From: Bacteroidales bacterium
GTDB lineage: Bacteria; Bacteroidota; Bacteroidia; Bacteroidales; UBA1556
Assembly: GCA_029939445.1 (NCBI GenBank)
Contig: JAOZSY010000173.1
Span: 1-5,803 of the forward strand
DNA: 5,803 nucleotides
Direction: 5' to 3'
Shown here: in pieces, positions 1 to 5,803 of the stretch
How positions within the stretch are numbered: the first letter of the stretch is position 1
How the letters are laid out: every line of letters starts with the position of its first letter
The notes under the pieces: generated by a model
The model's database searches: none
The model's input: only the letters and a program-made list of their open reading frames with translations
What the model was told of the DNA's origin: nothing
Translations under genes and position numbers: made by a program

Positions 1-1
1 C

Positions 2-76
2 ACATTTATGAATGGATTTAGCCCAAAAGAATTCCATAAAAAATATGTACATTTGCTCGCTAAATTTTGGGGCTAA
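2..76 (+). CDS. C-terminal end of an unidentified protein (partial, 5' end outside window)
   Basis: The reading frame is open from the left edge and closes with TAA at 74-76, giving the last 24 residues, which include NGFSPKEFHKKYVHL and end in AKFWG. The other two + frames hit stops early or give nothing comparable. The fragment mixes aromatic and basic residues and has no motif I can assign to a family. It ends 46 bp before the ileS start, on the same strand, so it could be the preceding gene of the same transcript. The fragment is too short to be certain that it is coding. Confidence 0.45.
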   Translation, partial: TFMNGFSPKEFHKKYVHLLAKFWG

Positions 77-122
77 TAATATGCCTCGAAAACACTGAGT
101 AAATACATAATACAATATAATA

Positions 123-3100
123 ATGAGCAAGCAATATCAGACTTATAAACGACTTAATTTATCAGAATTAGGAAAAGAAGTAAAGCAGCAATGGGATGAT
201 AATAAGGTTTTTGATAAATCGGTAGAAAATCGTAAAGATAAATCGACATTTGTTTTTTATGAAGGACCACCTTCTGCCAATGGCGTGCCTGGCATACACC
301 ACGTTATGGCACGTACCATTAAGGATTTATTTTGTAGATATAAAACCTTGCAAGGAAATCGTGTAGAGCGAAAAGCCGGATGGGATACTCATGGTTTACC
401 AGTGGAAATTGGTGTTGAGAAAAGCCTGAATATTACAAAAGAAGATATTGGAACTAAAATTTCTGTTGAAGATTATAATAAAGCTTGCCGTACTGAGGTA
501 ATGAAATATAAAGGGCAGTGGGACGACCTTACTGAGCAAATGGGATATTGGGTAGATCTTGATGATCCATATATTACATTTGATAATAAATATATTGAGT
601 CGGTTTGGTGGCTGCTTAAGCAGTTGTACAATAAAGACTTGCTTTATAAAGGTTATACAATTCAACCATATTCACCTGCTGCAGGTACGGGTCTTAGTAC
701 TCATGAGCTTAATCAGCCTGGTTGTTATCAGGATGTGAAAGATACTACAGCTATTGCTCAGTTTAATATAGTAAGAAATGAAGCTTCGGAGTTTCTTTTT
801 GATGGAGATGATAAAGTGCAAATGATAGCTTGGACTACCACTCCGTGGACTCTTCCATCGAATACTGCTCTTGCTGTTGGTCCTAAAATTGAATATGTAA
901 AAGTTAGAACTTTTAATCAATATACTGGTGAGCCAACTACTGTAATACTTGCCAAAAAACGTTTTTCTGCTTATTTTCCAGAGAAAAATGCTGAACTAGC
1001 AATGGAAGATTATAAACTTGGAGATAAAAACATCCCTTTCCAACTTATTGCTGAATATACCGGTAACGACCTTGCAGGCGTTTCTTATGAGCAACTTATC
1101 CCTTTTGTAAAACCAATGGGAAGAGCCTTTGAGGTGATTGTTGGTGATTTTGTAACAACAGAAGACGGTACTGGTATTGTGCATATTGCGCCAACTTTTG
1201 GTGCAGATGACGATAGAGTTGCTAAGGCGGCAGGTATTGTGCCATTAGTATTAATAGATAAAGAAGGAACTCGCTGCCCAATGGTAGATTTAGCAGGCCG
1301 ATTCTATAATATTGATAAGCTTGATAGCGATTTTGTTAAAGAGTATGTAGATGTGGATTTCTATGGTGAGTTTGCAGGGCGCTATGTTAAGAATGCCTAT
1401 GATAATACACTTGATGCTAAAGCTATTACTCTAGATATTGATCTTTCGATAATGCTTAAAAAGCAGAATAAAGCTTTCAAAGTTGAAAAACACGAACATA
1501 ATTATCCTCATTGTTGGCGAACTGATAAGCCAATACTATATTATCCTTTAGATTCGTGGTTTGTAAAAACTACAAACTATAAGGAGAGAATGCTTGAGCT
1601 TAATAAAACCATCAACTGGAAACCAAAATCTACTGGTGAAGGCCGATTTGGAAACTGGTTGGAGAATCTTGTGGATTGGAATCTTAGTCGCTCACGTTTC
1701 TGGGGAGTGCCTCTTCCAATTTGGGTTAGTGAAGATAGAAAAGAACAAATATGTATTGGCTCTGCTGAGGAGCTGAAGCTAGAAATAGAGAAATCAATGG
1801 CAGCAGGTTTTATGACAGAAAGCCCAATGGCTAATTTTGTGCCTGGCGATATGTCAAAAGAGAATTATGATACTTTTGATTTCCACAAACCATATGTTGA
1901 TAGTATATACTTAGTTTCCGAAAGTGGACAAAAGATGACTCGCGAAGCTGACCTTATAGATGTTTGGTTTGATTCTGGGTCTATGCCTTATGCGCAATTT
2001 CATTATCCATTTGAGAATAAAGAAACTTTTGAAGAGAAATTTCCAGCAGATTTTATTGCCGAAGGAGTAGATCAAACTCGTGGTTGGTTCTTTACCCTTC
2101 ATGCTATTGCTACTATGGTTTTTGACTCGGTAGCCTATAAGAACGTTATTTCTAACGGATTAGTTCTTGATAAAAAGGGTAATAAAATGTCCAAACGCTT
2201 AGGTAATGGTGTTAATCCTTTTGAAACCATAGAAAAGTATGGTGCCGATGCCACACGTTGGTATATGATTACCAATGCTCAACCATGGGATAATCTTAAA
2301 TTTGATACAGGAGGAATTGCTGAGGTGCAGCGTAAATTCTTTGGCACTATATACAATACTTATTCATTCTTTGCGCTTTATGCAAATATTGATGGCTTTA
2401 GTTATAAGGAAGAAGATATTGCTTTTGCCGACAGACCAGAAATTGATAGGTGGATACTCTCGGAATTGAATACGCTTATTGCTACAGTTGAACAAGCTTA
2501 TGATGAGTATGAGCCAACAAAAGCAGGTCGTGCAATACAGAATTTTGTGGATGCTCACCTAAGTAATTGGTACGTTCGCTTATCACGCCGTCGTTTCTGG
2601 AAAGGTGATTATTCTACAGACAAAATCTCTGCTTATCAAACTCTATATCGTGCTTTGACTACAATAGCTCAATTGAGTTCGCCAATAGCACCAATGTTTA
2701 TGGATCGTTTGTATCAAGATTTGAATAATATTGGAAATAAGAATATTGCTGAATCTATTCACCTTACCGATTGGTATTCTGCCAATGTTGGCGAAGTGGA
2801 TAAGAAATTAGAAGAGCGAATGCAAATGGCTCAAAGTTATTCTTCAATGATTTTAGGACTTCGTAAGATTAATAAAATACGAGTTCGTCAGCCACTTCAA
2901 AAGATTATGATTCCAATTAATAGTAAAGAAATGGAGTCGCAAATAAGAAAAATTGAGAAACTTATTCTTTCAGAGGTTAATGTTAAGAGCCTAGAATTGC
3001 TAATAGGTGATAGCGATATATTAGTGAAGCAAATTAAGCCAAACTTTAAGACATTGGGTCCTAAATATGGTAAAATGATGAAGCAAATTGCTGGAGCTAT

Positions 3101-3551
3101 TAATAAATTTACAGCTAATGATATTAAAGAAATAGAGAAAACAGGAGTGTACTCTCTTGATATTGAAGGCGAAATACTGACTATTGATAATAATGATGTT
3201 GAAATAACCACTAAAGATATCCCTGGCTGGGCTGTTAGCAATGTAGGCGATCTTACGGTTGCTCTCGATATTTCCATTAGCGAGGAATTGCTAAATGAAG
3301 GTATCGCAAGAGAGTTTATTAACCGTATTCAAAACCTTAGAAAAGATAGTGGGTTTGATGTTACAGACAAAATTAACATTCAGTTATTGAAAAATGATTC
3401 AGTTCAAAGTATAATCGATAATAATTTAGATTATATTTGTTCGGAAACATTAACAGAAAATTTTGAATGGATAGATGATAGTAATATTGATGTGAATGAG
3501 CTTGATTTAGGAAACGATATTATAGTGAAGGTTAATGTGAATAAAGTATAA
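123..3551 (+). CDS. ileS: Isoleucyl-tRNA synthetase, type 2 (eukaryote-like), GXHH signature variant
   Basis: Cytoplasmic class I aminoacyl-tRNA synthetase that charges tRNA-Ile with isoleucine and edits mischarged valine. The 1142 residues match the long type-2 form; type-1 enzymes are usually about 920-940. The Rossmann catalytic core opens at GPPSANG (48-54). The first signature motif is G57-I58-H59-H60 instead of H-x-G-H. The CP1 editing domain shows TTTPWTLPSN (238-247) and GTGIVHIAP (349-357). The core resumes with DWNLSRSRFWG (518-528), DVWFDSGS (613-620) and GWFFTLH (654-660), and the second signature is K688-M-S-K-R692. The anticodon-binding helical domain follows (about 770-930), then a C-terminal extension without the cysteine zinc knuckle of type-1 enzymes. 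The ATG at 123 puts the typical YKRLNLSEL-type N-terminus in place. There is no Shine-Dalgarno sequence, as usual in Bacteroidota. The frame is intact. The DksA-like gene follows after 26 bp. Confidence 0.98.
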   Translation: MSKQYQTYKRLNLSELGKEVKQQWDDNKVFDKSVENRKDKSTFVFYEGPPSANGVPGIHHVMARTIKDLFCRYKTLQGNRVERKAGWDTHGLPVEIGVEKSLNITKEDIGTKISVEDYNKACRTEVMKYKGQWDDLTEQMGYWVDLDDPYITFDNKYIESVWWLLKQLYNKDLLYKGYTIQPYSPAAGTGLSTHELNQPGCYQDVKDTTAIAQFNIVRNEASEFLFDGDDKVQMIAWTTTPWTLPSNTALAVGPKIEYVKVRTFNQYTGEPTTVILAKKRFSAYFPEKNAELAMEDYKLGDKNIPFQLIAEYTGNDLAGVSYEQLIPFVKPMGRAFEVIVGDFVTTEDGTGIVHIAPTFGADDDRVAKAAGIVPLVLIDKEGTRCPMVDLAGRFYNIDKLDSDFVKEYVDVDFYGEFAGRYVKNAYDNTLDAKAITLDIDLSIMLKKQNKAFKVEKHEHNYPHCWRTDKPILYYPLDSWFVKTTNYKERMLELNKTINWKPKSTGEGRFGNWLENLVDWNLSRSRFWGVPLPIWVSEDRKEQICIGSAEELKLEIEKSMAAGFMTESPMANFVPGDMSKENYDTFDFHKPYVDSIYLVSESGQKMTREADLIDVWFDSGSMPYAQFHYPFENKETFEEKFPADFIAEGVDQTRGWFFTLHAIATMVFDSVAYKNVISNGLVLDKKGNKMSKRLGNGVNPFETIEKYGADATRWYMITNAQPWDNLKFDTGGIAEVQRKFFGTIYNTYSFFALYANIDGFSYKEEDIAFADRPEIDRWILSELNTLIATVEQAYDEYEPTKAGRAIQNFVDAHLSNWYVRLSRRRFWKGDYSTDKISAYQTLYRALTTIAQLSSPIAPMFMDRLYQDLNNIGNKNIAESIHLTDWYSANVGEVDKKLEERMQMAQSYSSMILGLRKINKIRVRQPLQKIMIPINSKEMESQIRKIEKLILSEVNVKSLELLIGDSDILVKQIKPNFKTLGPKYGKMMKQIAGAINKFTANDIKEIEKTGVYSLDIEGEILTIDNNDVEITTKDIPGWAVSNVGDLTVALDISISEELLNEGIAREFINRIQNLRKDSGFDVTDKINIQLLKNDSVQSIIDNNLDYICSETLTENFEWIDDSNIDVNELDLGNDIIVKVNVNKV

Positions 3552-3577
3552 GATTAATAATATAAATATTATAAGAT

Positions 3578-3970
3578 ATGAACGAAGAAATAAAAAGTGA
3601 AAGATATACTGATGAAGACCTTATTGAATTTAAGGAACTTATTGAGCATAAATTAGACGAAGCAAAGGATAATTTAGTTCTTCTGGTTGAGGCTTATACT
3701 AATAATGGGAATGGTACTGAAGATACCGCTCCGAGCTTCAAAGTACTGGAAGAAGGTAATTCTGTTAGATCAAAAGAAGAGAATGCTCAAATGGCTGTGC
3801 GTCAGCAAAAGTTTATTAAAAATCTTGAGAACGCATTGCTTCGTATAGAGAATAAAACTTATGGAGTATGCCGTGAAACAGGAATATTAATTTCTAAAGA
3901 ACGTCTTCGTTCTGTCCCTCATGCTACTTTAAGTATTGAGGCTAAAAATGGAATTAATAATAGAAGATAG
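3578..3970 (+). CDS. DksA/TraR-family transcriptional regulator with degenerate zinc finger
   Basis: A 130-residue protein of the DksA/TraR family, whose members reach into the secondary channel of RNA polymerase and, in well-studied cases, change initiation at stringent-response promoters. The N-terminal half (about 12-95) is predicted to be a helical hairpin, two charged helices joined near residues 42-65. An acidic E47-D48-T-A50 in the turn may correspond to the acidic tip of DksA. The C-terminal part has the family's YGVC...TG..I..ERL..VPHATLSIEA pattern (95-122). Of the four zinc-finger cysteines only C98 remains; the other positions are T101, S119 and A122. The conserved framework around these changes argues against a sequencing error, and many Bacteroidota homologues show the same loss. 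It starts 26 bp after ileS and is probably co-transcribed with it. Its target promoters and dependence on ppGpp cannot be read from the sequence. Confidence 0.9.
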   Translation: MNEEIKSERYTDEDLIEFKELIEHKLDEAKDNLVLLVEAYTNNGNGTEDTAPSFKVLEEGNSVRSKEENAQMAVRQQKFIKNLENALLRIENKTYGVCRETGILISKERLRSVPHATLSIEAKNGINNRR

Positions 3971-4010
3971 TACTTTTATATAAATATTAGTATAAATTGA
4001 CTTTAGTTTA

Positions 4011-4042
4011 AGAAATGCTGCTTATTTTTTGGCGGCATTTTT
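4011..4042 (+). terminator. Terminator-like hairpin after the DksA-like gene
   Basis: The arm AAATGCTGC (4013-4021) pairs with GCGGCATTT (4032-4040) with one G-U pair and a 10-nt T-rich loop. Two more weak pairs are possible at the base (4011-4012 with 4041-4042). The right arm runs into TTTTT (4038-4042), followed by a T-rich stretch. It lies 40 bp after the DksA-like stop codon. It fits an intrinsic terminator for the ileS transcript, but the U-tract partly overlaps the stem and the loop is large, so termination may be incomplete. Confidence 0.55.
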
Positions 4043-4095
4043 GTCATTTTGTTATTTCTATTATTATGTTATACGATATACTGACATAGGTGTAA

Positions 4096-4126
4096 TGCCA
4101 ATATACAATAAGAAAATATATTGGCA
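4096..4126. repeat. Perfect 10-bp inverted repeat upstream of the lspA-mqnD fusion gene
   Basis: TGCCAATATA (4096-4105) and TATATTGGCA (4117-4126) are exact reverse complements separated by 11 nt (4106-4116). The right arm ends 48 bp before the GTG start. No T-run follows on either strand, so it does not look like a terminator. It could be an operator for a dimeric regulator or a hairpin in the 5' leader of the fusion mRNA. No Bacteroidota-type promoter (TTTG, about 19-21 bp spacer, TAnnTTTG) could be placed with confidence in the 204-bp gap, so its position relative to the transcription start is unknown. Confidence 0.6.
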
Positions 4127-4174
4127 GGATAGCTTTCCCCTCAGTATTATTGCTAAAGAATAAATATAAATTCA

Positions 4175-5662
4175 GTGAAAAAACCTATTTTAGTAGTATT
4201 TATTATTTTGTTTTTGGACCAAGTTCTTAAAATTTGGGTAAAAACAAATATGGCCTTAGGGGATTCTATTCCTATGCTTGGTGATTGGTTTTATATCCAT
4301 TTTGTGGAAAATAAAGGAATGGCTTTTGGTTGGCAGCTTTTTGGAGGCGGAGGTTTTGGAAAAGTGTTTCTTAGCCTTTTTCGGATAGTTGCAATTGGTG
4401 GTATATCATACTATTTGTATCTAATTGTAAAGCAAAAAAAACATCCTGTTTTTATTTATAGCATTGCAATGGTACTTGCTGGAGCTGTGGGAAATATTAT
4501 CGACAGCCTTTTCTATGGAATGATATTCGAAGCCTCAGGTCCGTTTACAATAGCTGCTATGTTTCCAGAAAGTGGAGGTTATGCATCTTTTCTCCATGGT
4601 AATGTTGTAGATATGTTCTATTTTCCCCTCTTTTCGGGTATATATCCTGAGTGGATTCCTTGGGTTGGAGGAGATTACTATCAGTTTTTTCAGCCAGTAT
4701 TTAATATTGCCGATGCTTCTATATCAGTGGGAGTTGCAGTGCTTGTTTTGGGACAGAAAAAATTCTTTGAGGAAGAAAAGGCAAAAGATGAAACTCCAAT
4801 TTCAAAGAAAGAAAATAATAATACAGAGGGCATAACAAAGCTTACATTAGGATTCTCATCTTGTCCCAACGATACTTTTATATTTGATGCCATGATTCAT
4901 GGTAAAATTGATACCGAAGGATTGGAATTTGATTTAATTATCGAAGATGTAGAAGAGCTTAATAGAAGAGCTTTTAAAGCTGAGCTTGATATTACAAAGA
5001 TTAGTTTTAATGCATATACTCATTTATTGGATAAATATATTCTTCTTGATTCGGGAGCAGCCCTTGGCGAAAACTGTGGGCCTCTAATTATATCAAAAAG
5101 TAATGTAACAATGGATGATATTAAGGATAAAGTTATTGCCATTCCGGGGAAGAATACTACAGCAAATTTATTAATGACCCTTGCTTTTCCAGAACATAAA
5201 AATAAGAAGGAGATGCTTTTTTCTGACATTCAGCAAGCAATTATTGAAGGTAAAGTTGATGCTGGACTAATTATTCATGAAAGCAGATTTACTTATGAAG
5301 AAAAAGGCTTGAAAAAGGTCTTAGATATTGGCGAATATTGGGAAAATACCACAGGAACTCCAACGCCATTGGGTGGAATAATTATTAAGAGAGACTTAAG
5401 TGATAATCTAACTCATAAAGTTAATAGGGTGCTAAAACGAAGTGTTGAGTTTGCTATGCAGAACCCAAAAAGCGGAATAGATTTTATAAGAAAGCATTCT
5501 CAAGAAATGAGTGAAGAAGTAATGTATAAACATATTGCTCTTTATGTGAATGATTATAGTTTGGATATAGGAGATAAAGGTAAGGAGGCAATACAGAGGT
5601 TGTTCTTAGAATCAAATAAAGCTGGTCTTATTGAAGAGCCTGATAAGAAACTATTTCTATAA
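4175..5662 (+). CDS. Fusion protein: lipoprotein signal peptidase (LspA) joined to 1,4-dihydroxy-6-naphthoate synthase (MqnD)
   Basis: The 495-residue product has two enzyme halves. Residues 1-200 are LspA (signal peptidase II), an inner-membrane aspartyl protease that removes signal peptides from diacylglyceryl-modified prolipoproteins. Visible are TM1 (about 4-22, with D15 and K19), ENKGMAFG (45-52), TM2 (66-86), TM3 (92-110) ending in GNIID with catalytic D110, a long outer loop with HGNVVDMF (141-148), and FNIAD with catalytic D180 at the start of TM4 (178-194). Residues 220-495 are MqnD, which converts cyclic de-hypoxanthine futalosine to 1,4-dihydroxy-6-naphthoate for menaquinone. Visible are LGFSSCPNDTF (225-235), KISFNAY (275-281), GENCGP (298-303), the H368-E-S-R-F-T-Y motif with the likely catalytic histidine, and TPTPLGG (395-401). 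Start GTG 4175: an in-frame TAA lies at 4154-4156, and the next ATG (residue 26) would remove TM1 and D15. Both halves have roughly normal family length, so neither looks degraded. Confidence 0.95.
   Translation: MKKPILVVFIILFLDQVLKIWVKTNMALGDSIPMLGDWFYIHFVENKGMAFGWQLFGGGGFGKVFLSLFRIVAIGGISYYLYLIVKQKKHPVFIYSIAMVLAGAVGNIIDSLFYGMIFEASGPFTIAAMFPESGGYASFLHGNVVDMFYFPLFSGIYPEWIPWVGGDYYQFFQPVFNIADASISVGVAVLVLGQKKFFEEEKAKDETPISKKENNNTEGITKLTLGFSSCPNDTFIFDAMIHGKIDTEGLEFDLIIEDVEELNRRAFKAELDITKISFNAYTHLLDKYILLDSGAALGENCGPLIISKSNVTMDDIKDKVIAIPGKNTTANLLMTLAFPEHKNKKEMLFSDIQQAIIEGKVDAGLIIHESRFTYEEKGLKKVLDIGEYWENTTGTPTPLGGIIIKRDLSDNLTHKVNRVLKRSVEFAMQNPKSGIDFIRKHSQEMSEEVMYKHIALYVNDYSLDIGDKGKEAIQRLFLESNKAGLIEEPDKKLFL
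4757..4831 (+). other. Linker joining LspA to MqnD in the fusion protein
   Basis: Residues 195-219 are a charged, polar stretch (KKFFEEEKAKDE, then PISKKENNNTEG) between TM4 of LspA and the first strand of MqnD. A KKFFEE-like tail is how many stand-alone Bacteroidota LspA proteins end, so the joint looks like LspA read through its usual C-terminus into MqnD. The last possible in-frame starts before MqnD are GTG 4739-4741 (V189) and TTG 4748-4750 (L192), both inside TM4. The next in-frame ATG codes for M240, already past the SCPND motif. No start suitable for a separate MqnD is therefore present in this frame. Confidence 0.85.
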
Positions 5663-5690
5663 ATATTTAGATGGAATAAAAATATATTAG

Positions 5691-5720
5691 AAAAGCCAAG
5701 TTATTAAACTTGGCTTTTTT
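5691..5720 (+). terminator. Strong intrinsic terminator after the lspA-mqnD fusion gene
   Basis: AAAAGCCAAGTT (5691-5702) pairs perfectly with AACTTGGCTTTT (5707-5718) around the 4-nt loop ATTA, and the stem runs into six T residues (5715-5720), then C and a further T run. It begins 28 bp after the stop codon. The GCCAAG core makes the stem stable in an AT-rich background. The four A residues at the left base could allow some termination from the opposite strand as well. Confidence 0.92.
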
Positions 5721-5758
5721 CATTTTTATTAACTAGTGATTCGATATTTAAAGTATGT

Positions 5759-5803
5759 ATGACAAACATTATATTAACTGCGTTAAGCAGATATAAACAA
5801 ATC
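5759..5803 (+). CDS. Possible start of a further gene (partial, runs off the right edge)
   Basis: An ATG at 5759 opens a frame that stays open to the end of the window: 15 codons, MTNIILTALSRYKQI. It lies 38 bp after the terminator. Another ATG at 5755, in a different frame, meets a stop at once near the window end. The peptide is too short to assign to a family, no clear promoter or ribosome-binding site supports it, and chance is a real alternative. Confidence 0.22.
   Translation, partial: MTNIILTALSRYKQI

Noticed and set aside
2897..3277. A 126-codon open frame on the - strand inside ileS
   Set aside because: It lies fully antisense to a well-conserved part of IleRS. Its serine/isoleucine-rich product is what an AT-rich coding strand gives when read backwards. 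No motif or independent start signal was seen. The other short antisense or shifted frames inside ileS and the fusion gene were dropped for the same reason.
3557..3572. Inverted repeat ATAATAT-aa-ATATTAT between ileS and the DksA-like gene
   Set aside because: Only A/T pairs, a 2-nt loop and no T-run. This is expected by chance in such an AT-rich spacer and is too weak for a terminator.
3869..3946. Loss of zinc-finger cysteines as evidence of a pseudogene
   Set aside because: The reading frame is intact and the residues around the lost cysteines are conserved in the family pattern, which fits a zinc-free variant and not decay.
4048..4082. Possible promoter for the fusion gene (TTTG or TTGTTA, then TATACT)
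   Set aside because: TTGTTA to TATACT is 22 bp apart, too long for a standard spacer, and no TAnnTTTG box sits at the distance expected for the Bacteroidota sigma factor. No confident promoter can be called.
4757..4831. The LspA-MqnD joint as an assembly or sequencing error
   Set aside because: Both halves and the linker are in one frame, with no homopolymer long enough to be an obvious error site and no leftover stop or start signals of two separate genes nearby. The possibility is kept as a test in the findings, since reads are not available here.
4788..4835. An out-of-frame ATG in the linker as a separate start for MqnD
   Set aside because: It opens a frame of only 15 codons that ends in TAA at 4833-4835 and is not in the MqnD frame, so it cannot produce MqnD without a frameshift.
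5763..5803. Possible - strand promoter near the right edge (TTTG boxes and TAATGTTTG)
   Set aside because: The -7-like box has one base too many against TAnnTTTG and the spacing to the upstream TTTG is too long. It would also drive transcription straight into the terminator and the antisense of the fusion gene.

Overview
The window looks like an AT-rich chromosomal segment from a member of the Bacteroidota. Three things point there: the gene order ileS, a DksA/TraR-like gene, then lspA, which is common in that phylum; start regions that are A/T-rich and lack a Shine-Dalgarno sequence; and LspA, IleRS and DksA-like sequences of the Bacteroidota style. The order or family cannot be fixed from this sequence alone. 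No mobile element, CRISPR array, rRNA or tRNA is visible.

Layout, all on the + strand: (1) the last 24 codons of an unidentified gene (2-76); (2) ileS (123-3551), a long type-2, eukaryote-like isoleucyl-tRNA synthetase; (3) after 26 bp, a DksA/TraR-family protein that has lost three of the four zinc-finger cysteines (3578-3970); (4) a 204-bp gap with a terminator-like hairpin (4011-4042) and a perfect 10-bp inverted repeat (4096-4126); (5) one 495-codon reading frame (4175-5662) that joins a complete lipoprotein signal peptidase (LspA) to a complete MqnD, the last dedicated enzyme of the futalosine branch leading to 1,4-dihydroxy-6-naphthoate in menaquinone synthesis; (6) a strong intrinsic terminator (5691-5720); (7) about 80 bp of tail, possibly with the first codons of another gene.

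The region combines translation (IleRS), transcription control (DksA-like), lipoprotein maturation (LspA) and respiratory quinone synthesis (MqnD). ileS and the DksA-like gene probably share a transcript. The fusion gene may form its own unit, set off by the 204-bp gap.

The most notable observation is the LspA-MqnD fusion. Both halves keep their signature residues, no in-frame ATG, GTG or TTG lies between them, and LspA topology puts the joint on the cytoplasmic side, where MqnD works. This would make MqnD a membrane-tethered enzyme. The second is the IleRS signature motif, which reads G-I-H-H (GXHH) instead of HXGH, the form linked to mupirocin hyper-resistance in type-2 IleRS.
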